Source of the DNA: Todiramphus chloris collaris
Lineage: Eukaryota; Chordata; Aves; Coraciiformes; Alcedinidae
Assembly: GCA_025345505.1 (NCBI GenBank)
Contig: JANVCC010000125.1
Location: 854,400 to 918,399, forward strand
Direction of reading: 5' to 3'
Length of the DNA: 64,000 nt
Within the stretch, counting starts at the first letter, position 1. Every line of letters starts with the position of its first letter. Positions 1 to 9,885 of the stretch are shown here, piece by piece. A program made the translations under genes and the position numbers. The notes under the pieces were generated by a model. That model saw only the letters and a program-made list of their open reading frames with translations. It searched no databases and was not told the DNA's origin.

Positions 1-459
1 CACAACAAGCAAGTCCTGTTCAAATAAGAAACCCCAGCCATACATTCAAAAGCACAGATTTTCTGGCCATCTTGACATTTCTCCACTTCTCCAACCAGCC
101 ATTAAAGGGAGGTCATTTTCATGAAATAAGACATAGTTCTGCCTGACTATGGTGTAGGGGCCAAATACATTAGCCCATCTTGCAATAGACATTTATAAAG
201 CTTTTTTTCCCTGTAATTCATGCATCCCGACTCCTGAAACAGCTAGAAATGAGGACTTACTCATATGTTAAACTTGAGCTGTTTGTGTCTTGTTTTCCTT
301 TAGCAGTTGGCTCAGAGAGCGTGTCAGAATTATCTGTGACCTTTACTACTGATACACTGACAGATCTAGTTTAATTTGTATCGTATCCACTAATACTGGT
401 AAAATCAGAATGTGATTCAGTCATTTCTTAGCTCCAGAAAAGTCCATATTCCATCATAC

Positions 460-510
460 ACAGTAGTTGGGATGACATTTTATTAAAACAGTTGTTGAGC
501 CCTGAGGAGC
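460..510 (-). CDS. Candidate terminal exon of a minus-strand gene (tentative)
   Basis: Read on the minus strand, a pyrimidine-rich tract ending in TACTGTCAG lies just above base 510 and would be a good 3' splice site. Joined to the exon-like segment at 668-805 through a 157-bp intron (511-667), the split codon AG|G is completed and the frame reads R-L-L-R-A-Q-Q-L-F and then stops (TAA at 483-485). The stop overlaps an AATAAA hexamer, and a GT-rich stretch follows about 20 bases downstream, so the 3' end would lie near 450-470. I see signals and phase only. I do not recognise the protein, and such a short terminal exon is unusual. It may be a chance combination. Confidence 0.22.
479..484 (-). 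promoter_or_regulatory. Possible polyadenylation signal AATAAA
   Basis: The canonical hexamer on the minus strand overlaps the stop codon of the candidate terminal exon, with TGTGTATG-like GT-rich sequence about 20 bases further on. A hexamer alone is common in A+T-rich DNA. Its weight comes only from the exon model next to it. Confidence 0.25.
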
Positions 511-667
511 CTGACAGTAGCAAAGAAGTGAATAAAGAGGTCATGAATTTTTCGTAGAGATGAAATCAACCTGTAGTGTTCATGAATAATTCACTGAATT
601 TTGAAAGGCAAACCTTGGGAAACATCTCATCAAAGCAGCCTTAAGATGAATTGTCATGAACACTTAC

Positions 668-805
668 CTACTGGCCATGAAAAACAAATGTGATCTTGTT
701 TCAAACATATGTATGGGATCTTTCTTACAATAGTGCCCGAGTCTGAGGTTGTTGCCTTCAGGTTTCACCTTAAAATCCACTTCTGCTATGAATCCCACCA
801 CATAC
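668..805 (-). CDS. Candidate internal coding exon of an unrecognised minus-strand gene
   Basis: On the minus strand this segment starts after a pyrimidine-rich acceptor (CTGTCTTTCCGCTATTAG) and ends at AGTAG followed by GTAAGTG, close to the ideal donor. It is 138 bp, a multiple of three, begins with the third base of a codon and ends with two bases of a codon, so it is phase-symmetric. The frame is open throughout (45 whole codons) and includes VVGFIAEVDFKVKPEGNN and, later, GHYCKKDPIHMFETRSH. Valine is always GTG and about two thirds of codons start with a purine, which is coding-like. No signal peptide or membrane segment is visible and I recognise no family. The next acceptor on the same strand (510/511) is phase-compatible. 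Known: vertebrate internal exons are typically 100-200 bp with such sites. Inferred: this may be a penultimate exon. A chance frame between decoy sites remains possible. Confidence 0.35.
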
Positions 806-980
806 CTAATAGCGGAAAGACAGATGAAATGTTGTGGGATTTTTATGATGTTTGGGCTTAATTCAGTTCTGGTTTGCACAGCTTCGATCTCCTAAGGTAT
901 CCACATTCACAAGCAGCTAAAACCTAAGCTCTGTGGATGCCCTGCACCCCAGAGAAACAGATTTAGGTTATCTGAAACAT

Positions 981-985
981 AATAA

Positions 986-1014
<29 letters not shown>
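981..1014. repeat. (AAT)n microsatellite
   Basis: About nine clean AAT units preceded by an imperfect one, set in A-rich sequence. Confidence 0.95.
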
Positions 1015-1016
<2 letters not shown>

Positions 1017-1108
1017 GTGCTTATGCAACTAGGGAGGTCTAACATAGTAAGTCAATGATACCTGGAAAGCAATCCGGAGTAGAAGCCTGTGTAGCTCTCC
1101 AGACAGGA

Positions 1109-1177
1109 GTTTAACTGTTTCTTACACCAGTAAGTTTATTACACCAGTAAGTTTAACTGTTTCTTACACCAGTAAGT
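1109..1177. repeat. Local direct duplication (three copies of a 14-mer)
   Basis: TTACACCAGTAAGT occurs at 1122-1135, 1139-1152 and 1164-1177. The larger block starting GTTTAACTGTTTC occurs at 1109 and again at 1151, and a diverged fourth echo lies near 1224. This reads as replication slippage. Confidence 0.9.
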
Positions 1178-3671
1178 GTTGCTAGACTATCTTCTTCAGT
1201 TATGTCCATCTTTTCCTCTATCTTACACCGTAAAGTGTGAATGAATTTCACTGAATCTTGCCTCCTAAAGTGTTGTTCTCAACTATTAAACTGAGGTACT
1301 TTGTACCTTAGGATCTCTCAGTAGGAAAATAAGACAGGGAGGCAGCTCCACTGGCTGCAAGATCTCACTGAATCCCTGCATCACTTTCTCCAGGTGTTTT
1401 TTGCTCTCTGATGACTGCTGAGGAAGCCTGAAATGTTGCGTGAATGCAAGTAAGCAGCATGCATCCGGGCCTCGAATCTTTGGTGCAAATTCTTCCTTTT
1501 ATTTTACATATAGAAATATTTTCATGTAGTGAGGCTCTGACTCATGATTGAGCTGCTCTGGTCTTGGGTCATTAACAGGAGCAATAGTCACTCTGATCTT
1601 AATCTTCTAGCTTGGGATGGCTCTTGGGGACCTTGAGTTCTATCCTCATCAGAGCCTTGATGAAATGTTTGTTTGGCGTTCTCCCCGAGTAATCGTGTGC
1701 ATCAAGGTCCCAAATCTGTATGTCTTTTTTTTTTCCCTACAAATTTAATGTGCTGCAGAGTTCACAAGTTCATGGTGGTACCACATCTGTGCCCACGTGG
1801 TACCCAGGGTAGCCTGGGGAGGGATGACTGAAACTCATCCCAAAGAACTGGTTTCGTAGTTGGGTTTGATACCAGCCTGGGCACCACAATACAAGGGAAA
1901 CAGCTGAAAACCAACAGAAGCTGTCAGAGGTGGTTTTCCTGGTTACTCCTAAACTCATCAGTGTCGAACAAGCCTCTGCCAACTGGGGCTAAATGTGAAA
2001 AGGGAAACAAGAGAAAATTACTGAGGGTCCTGTGGTTTTGTTCAGGAAGAGGCTGATGAGTATTTGCCATACGGCTGCGTGCGACGATGGTGGTTTGTGG
2101 ACAATAGCCTTTGTGTGATGCTTCTCTCTGAAACCTAAGTTGCATTTTACAGGCTCATGCATACCAAATTTTCTTTAGAGATTCCTAACAGCAAAAAAGC
2201 ATTAGAGCTGTTGCTAGTCTAAGCCACTGCACATGAATCATACTTAAATGTATTTCGACCCATGTATTATCACCCCTTCAGTGCTCCGGGTGTTTATCAT
2301 ATAGAGAGAAAAGCAATAAAAGATTAAAATGTCAGCAAGAAATCCCAGCAATCTCGGTTTGGGGGTTCAATTTGGAAAAATAAAGGAAGGGGAAAGAGAA
2401 AGGGAACGGGAAGGGGAAGGGGAAGGGGGTTCTGTGCTCTCCCCTACTGAGCTGTTCCACAGACATTAGAATAAGTGGGATCAAGAAAAGCTCCCTCTTT
2501 CTTCAACTACCACCAAACTTTCTACTTCCTGACCTATTTTTGATGCACCATCAAGCTTTCCAAAATTACAGCATCTCTTTTCAAGAAGGAACAGTTTTCA
2601 TTCCCAGCTGGAAGACAGCTTGGAGGCACCTAGGCCACCCAGCTCACCCATTCTGTGGGAAGGGGGAGCCCAGTGGGGTACCTGATGTTAACAGGGTGCC
2701 AACACCAGGACAGCACACCTGCCATACCCCACGTGCAAAACGGAGGTGAGGTGGTGGATGATGCTGGGAAGGATTGTTGCCTTTCCCTCATCCCAGTTCC
2801 CTGAGGTATGTGTCTCGCAGCTCCCAGGGATGTGACAGCTTTGAAATATGGCCGGAGTTAATCCCAACTCATTAGGTGATGGGATTATCCCGTGCAGGTT
2901 CCGTGGTGCTCAGGATTTCTTTAAAAATCAGTAAATGAAAGCCAAACCAAACAAAACTTAAAAGGATTTAAAAATCCTGATGTTTACCTCAGTAAAAAAT
3001 GACTTCTAAATGCTGTATTTTTTGCAGCTATGCTGAACCACGAAGAAAAACATTTTCAGACTGGGGCTTCAAGTTTGGTACCTACATCTACAAATGAAAA
3101 CAAGATTGCTTTTGAGCCTTCAAAGTTTTTTTTTTGCTGGAGCTGCCTGTTAAAAAATAAAAAAGTACCTTGCTGCAGCTGCACATTAAAAATAAAATAA
3201 AGTCAAAACCCCACTTTTTATTTAGACACATATATGACCTGGATTTCATAGCAATTTCACCAGCAGCAGTCAGACAGTTCAGAAATTAGGATAAAAGTAA
3301 AAATACGCACTAAATTTATTTCCACTGTAAAAGAATAAAGATCAATGTGTTTCCTGTTTAACTGCAGCATGTCAAAAAATTGCTGCATTAAAATAAGTAT
3401 ATTTTTCACTGGGTTCTACATGTATGCAAGTCGCTAGACAGCTGGAAAGGACAGCCAAACAAAAGGAAGGATAGAAGAAAAAGAGCTCTGGCTCCCACTG
3501 AAGCAAAAATGAAGATATTTTCATTTTTTCAGTATATCCATACTTTCTCTGTGAAGGCCTGAGCAAGTTGAAGAGTGTACTGCTATAGAGCTGCTCAAAC
3601 CACAAAATGAAGTTTAGATGGGTTGTAGAGAATGCCTTAACTTTCATTTCTCTCCTTTTTCTTCTTGTCTT
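1178..3671. other. Unique sequence without a supported gene
   Basis: On the minus strand a strong pyrimidine tract ends in ACATTTAG just above 1988, followed by an open frame to 1770. A weak donor at 1872/1873 would give a 116-bp exon whose end phase fits the 668-805 exon, but the donor is poor. A purine tract sits at 2383-2429. I see nothing else. Confidence 0.5.
2383..2429 (+). repeat. GA-rich homopurine tract
   Basis: An uninterrupted purine stretch except for one C, with several GGGG runs separated by AA. The spacing satisfies the usual G-quadruplex motif. Confidence 0.85.
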
Positions 3672-3762
3672 CTTTGGTCTAGTGGTTAGGGAGATGTTGG
3701 GATGAAGATTGGACTTGATGATCCTAGAGGTCCTTTCCAACCATAATAATTCTATGATTCTT
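3672..3762 (+). mobile_element. CR1 LINE, 3' end fragment
   Basis: About 90 bp matching the CR1 3' UTR: TTGGACTTGATGATCC, AGAGGTCCTTTCCAACC and the tail ATTCTATGATTC. Severely 5'-truncated, with no coding part left. Confidence 0.9.
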
Positions 3763-4271
3763 TTAAGCAGCAAAAAGTTGATTCACTGCCATGTATTATC
3801 TTCTTAGTGTTCCCCAATCAGAGAGCATCCATTTGTTTGTCCCTCGAGCTTCATCGTCTCACTGAGCCACTTGCTCTGCTGGTACTGCAGCACGATGTAA
3901 TGTCCTAACAAAACTTGTTCCATTTTGCTTATAAACACATTCTTAAGCCACTCAAAGGGACACCATCAAGGCATGCACGCTCCTGAGTGCTCCAAACCAA
4001 CTTTACAGTGAAAGGAGAGAATGGTAGTACCCACTCCCAGGCACCAAGCCTGAGATAAACGCTGAAACCCATGTGCTGCAGTCACGTTCTGCCTGCAGGT
4101 GCTCAACAGGGGATAACTTTCATGTACCTAAATGTTCTTCATATCACTGAAACATCCAACAAACCCTGTCCTGCTCGAATGAACACCTCTGAGAAAAAAA
4201 AAACCCAATGTAGCACCTCAACGTCAAATCAACATGCTTGTATTTTAGTGTCCCTTGGGACACTGGATAAT

Positions 4272-4330
4272 CCGCTGTCCTATGAAGAAAGGCTGAGGAA
4301 GCTGGGACTGGCTTCTCAACCACCCATCCT
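4272..4330 (+). mobile_element. CR1 LINE crumb (ORF2 C-terminal part)
   Basis: TATGAAGAAAGGCTGAGGAA followed by GCTGGGACTGGCT matches the CR1 stretch that encodes YEERLRELGL. Both sides run into non-CR1 DNA. Confidence 0.55.
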
Positions 4331-5762
4331 TCTTTGGTTTATACAGCAGCAGAGAATATCACCAGCTTCCCTGGCTCAGCTATCCCATTATTTTGTAAAT
4401 AACTTAAAAGCCAAGGCCAGTCTGCGCCAGGTTGATAGCATCTTACCTTTTCTCCTCAATTTTGAGAAACAAAATCTATGGAGATGTTTAGTACTGAATA
4501 ATATAACAAGAATATTAAAGTAATAACATGTATCAATAGCATATAAATAATGCCATATAAATAATACATGTGTAAAATATAAGGAGCCAGTTATTTTCCT
4601 TAAGTTCAGAACCAGATTAAAAAAACCCAAGAGTTGATAAGGCTTTGTAGAATTGATTCAGCTGAAAACAAACAAATGCACAAAGTAACAGCATGAAAAC
4701 CAATTTTTCTAAGCTGTTCAAAGGACTGTCTTCAACTGTAGTAGAATAAAGCTTTGGAACTGTTTTCTTCAAAAGAGCATTATCTGTTTTAGAGATGATC
4801 TAATTTAGAAGTAACAAGCTTAAACAAAAAGGTTAAATAACCTCAAAATGACAGGAGATCCTTTTGCTTCTGGTAAAGTCGATGCCAAAAAAGGTAACAG
4901 TTTTACCTGTATTTTACCCTGCAAACAGTAGCTGTTTCACTTTGAGTTTCATAATTGTTATTTTTTTAATTGACATTTCCATTTCTCCCCCAAACTAAAC
5001 CCACCACGTAGGTTGCCAAACTGTAAAGTCCATCTCAGGCAATCACCAGGAAACCAGAGATATACATTTTTGCATATCTAGCCTGATTCTGAGTAATTTT
5101 GCAGTTTCCCTACAAAAAAAATCAATACTTTAAAAGTTTTTTTTTTCTTTCCTTTCTTTTCTTTTATTCTGTCTTCTAACCCTCGTCAGCTATTGTCTTC
5201 CAAAGGCTGCACATACACATATTTCTATATCAATTGAATATTTGACTCCATTTAAGAAAGCGTAACTTCTCTGAAACAGGGAAGGGAAAATTAAAATATA
5301 AACCCACATCTTAATCTGATGAAAAGCCATGCCTTCTCCTTCCACATGGTTCTACCTTGTACAGCTTCCACCACTAAAAAATTACTATGCCATGAAAAAA
5401 AACTTTATGTACTTACATGAACTTTGAAAGTGCCCTCAACTCTACACAGAGGTGACCACAGATGCAATGATACAGAATATTCTAAAACAGATAAAAGATG
5501 GATACAGTGTTAGAGCTGGTGGTAAAATAATAAGAAATAGGGCTTAATTTATAAAGTTCCGCAATCATTGTAAAAAAATGCATTTATAAATTGAACCAGT
5601 CTTCTTGTATTTTTTTCCCACAAGAGATGTATGATGCAGAAGCTGTAGATTTTGCTGGAAGCCGCCCAGTTGTTTATCACACAGTCTGTATCATTTACTC
5701 TGGTATCAGGAAACTATGGTACAAATTCATCACTAAGGTAACTCCTGTAGGGGAATTTCAAT

Positions 5763-5958
5763 TAAAAAACAAAATCCAAACAAAATGAAAGCAACCCAAC
5801 AGCCCAAGAAAAAAAAAAAACAAACCAAAGACAAACCAAAAAAATAACAAACCCAACCCAAAACCAGAACCAAAAAAAAAGCACCAAAAAATACCCAAAA
5901 CACCAAGAGCAAAACCAAAACAAAACCAACCAACCAAAAAACAAACAGAAGAAACAAG
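5763..5958 (+). repeat. A/C-rich low-complexity tract
   Basis: Nearly 200 bp of A runs broken by single or paired C (CAAA, CCAAAA, ACCAACC patterns). The opposite strand translates to long F/L/V/W strings that mimic a membrane protein but arise only from composition. Confidence 0.9.
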
Positions 5959-7045
5959 GAAATCAGTTTATTTTTGTAGATTTTCCCCTGTATTTCTGTT
6001 TAAGTGGGGTAAGAGAATTATGTTGCTCTTGAATGTGACTGGGGAGTGAAAAAGATTAATCCAATCTTGGATTTGCCTCTTGAATGCACAGAGCACCTCG
6101 ATCTGTCCAGAAACAGCCAGGAATACGATACAGCTCTGATTCATCTTCATTTCTGGGCCAAAAGGAACAGCAAGGTTCCCCCTCTTACTGGGATAACTTG
6201 GCTCTGGAGCAGGACGTGCACTCACAATCATTTGCTCAGAGCTGGTGGGAAGAGCACAAAAGAACCCAGAGTGTCTTTCATAATTTTTTGGTATCCAGTC
6301 CATGCATTTGCATGAAGAGGCTTTAATTTGTAAGCTAGTTTCTAAGGCTGCCTGAAATACTGTTTTTATCCTTCATTATGCATTCTGTTAATGACAGCAC
6401 GCTTGTTAGAGAGGCCCAAGGTCAGCTATGCTAGTCCTTCAGTACAAATGAGACTCAGCAGTGACTTTGGTGCTGTTATTGATTTAACTTGTTGAGGTAT
6501 GACCTGTCCCACTAAAATATTGTTAATCATTCCATGCATCTCCAAGCAGTGACAGCAGCAGCAGTTCACCTAGTATTTGTCTGCACAATAGGGGTTTATT
6601 AGTTTGCCCATTCTCAGTTTACTTCATTAGATTACTCATCTAATGATTGAAACTCACAGCTGCCACAATAGCAAATATCCTTTTTTTTGTTGTTGTTGCT
6701 GCTCCAAATTAAATGCTGATCCAAATTAAATGGTGATAAATGTAGGGCCCTAGAGGAATAGTGTTTGAGGCTGGCATTAAATTGTCTCTTGCTTCTTTAA
6801 GGCTTATTTGTAAGGGACCAAAAGTCAGCAGTCACCTCCAGTTGTGCATGCTAAGGTGGAAACACAGAACTGTTTTCCATCCAGAGCAGGTGATGTATTT
6901 GCATAAGGTAAGACCTAGGTGAGGACAGGTGGTTACTTGCAAAGCCCACAACAATCAGGGAAGTCTCCAACTATCACATGCAGGTAGGCACAGAGGTCAC
7001 AAAATAGCTGAGGTAATAGCTAATCTATATCACCTACCTAATAGG

Positions 7046-7089
7046 TACATGATCTCCTAGAAGATGATCTCCTAGAAGGAGATCATGTA
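7046..7089. repeat. Quasi-palindrome built on a 15-bp tandem duplication
   Basis: TACATGATCTCC (7046-7057) is the exact inverse of GGAGATCATGTA (7078-7089). Between them ATGATCTCCTAGAAG occurs twice in tandem (7049-7063, 7064-7078), so a shorter 9-bp stem with a 5-base loop (7064-7086) is also possible. It overlaps the 3' end of a CR1 fragment. Confidence 0.9.
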
Positions 7090-7325
7090 GTCCTATCTCT
7101 GTACCTAAAGCAGGGTCAGCTACAGCAGGTTGCCCAGGACAATGTCAGGAAATATTTCCAATACTCAAATATTTCCAATGTTCCATCAACTTCTAATATT
7201 GCCAGTGATGGAGGTTACACAACCTCTCTGCACAATCTGTTCCAGCGCTTGAATACCCTCACAGTAAAAAAAAAAAGTCTCAGTTTGTATTCCTGGGATC
7301 ACCACGCCTGGAGTTTAATAACGGA
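7075..7325 (-). mobile_element. CR1 LINE, old 3' fragment
   Basis: On the plus strand the order AGATCATGTAGTCC, CAGGTTGCCCAGGAC, TGGAGGTTACACAACCTCTC and TGTTCCAGCGCTTGAATACC is the reverse complement of the CR1 C-terminal coding region and 3' UTR. It is heavily decayed and contains an internal duplication of AAATATTTCCAAT. The terminal octamer is lost next to the palindrome. Confidence 0.85.
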
Positions 7326-8638
7326 AACCCAGAAACATTCTTCTAACCACATTTAAAGTGGCTCATAAATAGTCTAGTTCCAAGTTGGTGTTTAAAGAGA
7401 ACTGCATTTAGTGTGAAAAAGGGCAGAAATGTGAGCAGTGAACAACCACACGAGCATTTCATTTTCATCTCTTGAAGCTGCTTTGAAATATTTAAGGAAT
7501 ACAAACTGATCTCTCATTTCTGAATTAAGTAGCTTGATAATTGCCACGGTGCAGTTAACTTCGAGCAGCTTGTTAATGAAGGTATTTATTATAAGTCTTG
7601 GGAAACTGTAATAAAATTTGAACCCAGCTGAACTTGGCAAAGTAGTTGATGTTTTAGCATTGGAGATTCCTCTTGGAGCACTTGTATCCCATGCAACAGA
7701 CTTCAGATTTCAAGATGGAGCCGAGTCTCCAATAAGACAAGACAGACGTAAACTCTTTTAGGGCTCTTAGTGTGATTTTTGGCTCAGCAGCCTGAAGATG
7801 AGTTTTGTGTGTCCTGCGACTGACTTAGGTGGGACTCTGCCGACAGAATTTGAGCTTTCTGATTCTCAGCTGCACAGCAGGTACTAAGTCAGAAGCATTG
7901 GCTCTGCTAGTGCTAATTCTGTCTTATCTCTCAGCTCTTCAGTCTGTGCTCTGACACTGACAGGCCACCATGTTGACCACTTGCTTCCAATGAGCTCAGA
8001 GAGTGGCTCTGAGACACTTCTCTGAGGGATCCTCAGCTCCCAGACCTCCAAAAGAACTTGGTTTGTCTTGTGTGACGCACTCAATTCTCCTCCTTTTTTA
8101 TCCAGTGAAAACGGGCAAGGATACGTAGCAGTGGATCCATAACGCAACCAAGGGGGAGGATGTACAGCTGCAACAGCTTGACAAGGCACGAGGAAATGCA
8201 CAGCTAGGTGTGCTGAGGATCATGGCATCTGCATCTTTGTTCCACTGGGAAATAAGCAGTCACCCCCAGGAGCTGGCGCAGTTCCCTGTTTCATTGGCAT
8301 TTGGTGTTTTGGCAGGTGACAGAAATAGGAACGGTTTCTTTCATATTCCTTCAACACCAGGTAGGTCCAGTATTTTAAAACATACTGTGACGTAAGTATT
8401 ATGACATTATATTTTATGACATATCCCTAAAATGAAATCCCACCCATTTCCTACCATCACAATGAAGTAAGACTGGTCTTTTGCACTGCCATGTCCAGAG
8501 AGATAGATGCTTTCAGGAAAACAAGAATGAAAATGAAATATCAATTCAAATATTACTCATTTTCACTTAAAATTATTAACTTATCTGGGCAGGGTTTTGG
8601 GGTTTTTTTTGTTTGTTTGTTTTTGGGGTTTTTTGTTG

Positions 8639-8671
<33 letters not shown>

Positions 8672-9354
8672 GTTTGCACTGACTTTTAGGCTAGAGGTAT
8701 GAAATTGTTAAGATCTGTTTTCTGTCACGATAAGTACATAATTTCCCTTTCTTTTAATTTCACATTCTAAGTTAATTTAGTGTTAAGAATATTAGATTAA
8801 GCTCTAGGGTACTGAGGAGTAGATCACGTGCTGAGCCAGATAAATGGGCAGTTTACCACAGCTAAGGATCCACCAGTAATTGGTTTAGAAGAGGCAGAAA
8901 TAAAGTCGAGCTCTTGCCTATTTTTTCCCTGTAGTTTTCATTTCACACAAGTGAAACAAAAATAAGCCAACCTTATATAAACTCAACTCCAAGGATGGGC
9001 TGTGCTGCTGCTGGGAAAGTTGTTTACCCTGCCAGAGAGCTTAGCTTGCAGTTCTCATCCTGCAGATTGCATAAATGCTGGTGTATTCTCAGGTCATACT
9101 CTGTAGTGAATCATTCCATTTCATCCGAACCAAACCTCGGTTCCTCTGAGTAGTTTGCTTCAGGGGCCTGTCCCACTAAACAGTAGATGAAAGGTAGTTT
9201 TGGCACCCTTTGTCCTCAGCAGTTCCTCCACCTCACTGTGAGGTGCAAAAATGGTCTTGTACTTTCTTCGTATACCCACAACATGCAACTATCTTCAAGT
9301 TTCTGGTGGAAGGCTCCAGAACTTGAAAAGGCTGCAACATCAGCCCTCCCATTA
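7326..9354. other. Unique sequence, no supported gene
   Basis: Frames of 60-105 codons at 7392-8395 show no family signature. A G/T-rich tract ending in 29 T lies at 8591-8668. Nothing else stands out. Confidence 0.55.
8591..8668 (+). repeat. T/G-rich tract ending in T29
   Basis: GGGTTTTGGGG and GTTTGTTTGTTT patterns run into an uninterrupted T run of 29 (8640-8668). It is the mirror composition of the A/C tract at 5763. Confidence 0.95.
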
Positions 9355-9885
9355 TTGCTGTCCTTGGGACCAATGCGAAATGATGTCCAGTTTTGGTCCC
9401 CTCTCTACAAGAAGGACGTTGAGGTGCTGGAGAGGGTCCAGAGGTGGGTTACAAAGGGTTTGGAGCGTGTCTTTTATAAGGAAAGGCTGAAGGAGCTGGG
9501 TCTGCTGAGCCTTGAGAAGAGAAGGCTGAGGGGAGACCTTCTTGCCCTCTACAGCGACCTGAAGGGAAGGTGCAGCGAGGTGGGAGTTGGTCTGTTCTCC
9601 CTGGGGACAAGGGACAGAGCAAGAGGAAATGGTCTGAAGTTGACCCAGGGGAGGTTCAGGCTGGATCTCAGGAAGCATTTCTTTCCAGAAAGGGTTGTCA
9701 GGCATTGGAATGGGCTGCCCAGGGAGCTGGTGGAGTCACCAGCCCTGGAGGGGTTTAAGAGCTGGGTAGATGTTGTGCTCAGGGACATGGTTTAGTGGGT
9801 TTGATAGGGCTGGGAGTAAGGTTGGACTTGATGATCTTGAAGGTCTCTTCAAGCCAAAACTATTCTATGATTCTATGGTTCTATG
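9355..9885 (+). mobile_element. CR1 LINE, 5'-truncated copy with open ORF2 C-terminus
   Basis: The plus frame stays open from flanking DNA at 9187 to a TAG at 9793-9795. From about 9375 it is CR1 ORF2 C-terminal sequence: [20 protein letters not shown], then [34 protein letters not shown] and [20 protein letters not shown]. The part upstream (endonuclease, reverse transcriptase) is missing. About 90 bp of 3' UTR follows, with TTGGACTTGATGATCTTGAA and three tail units ATTCTATG/GTTCTATG ending at 9885. The uninterrupted frame of about 140 codons and clean tail make it one of the youngest copies here. It is a dead, truncated insertion. The 202-codon frame as a whole is a fusion of flanking DNA and CR1, not a host gene. 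Confidence 0.95.

Larger units (their letters stand above)
1..667. other. Left edge, otherwise unique sequence
   Basis: Apart from the candidate terminal exon and its intron I see no repeat family, RNA gene or promoter-like CpG cluster. The DNA is A+T-leaning. Confidence 0.5.
3763..7074. other. Unique sequence with small repeats
   Basis: Holds a short CR1 crumb (4272-4330), a T-rich stretch near 5138, a long A/C-rich low-complexity tract (5763-5958) and, at its right edge, a quasi-palindrome (7046-7089). The 150-codon plus-strand frame at 4071-4523 runs through the CR1 crumb and shows no conserved domain, so I do not call a gene. Confidence 0.55.

Noticed and set aside
4071-4523. 150-codon plus-strand frame as a gene
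   Set aside because: It contains a CR1 crumb, has no start context or splice structure, and shows no family signature.
5733-5957. Minus-strand frames that look like a multi-pass membrane protein (F/L/V/W-rich)
   Set aside because: They are a translation of the A/C-rich low-complexity tract. The composition alone generates them.
9187-9795. 202-codon plus-strand frame as a host gene
   Set aside because: Its larger part is CR1 ORF2 C-terminus and the rest is flanking DNA that happens to be open.
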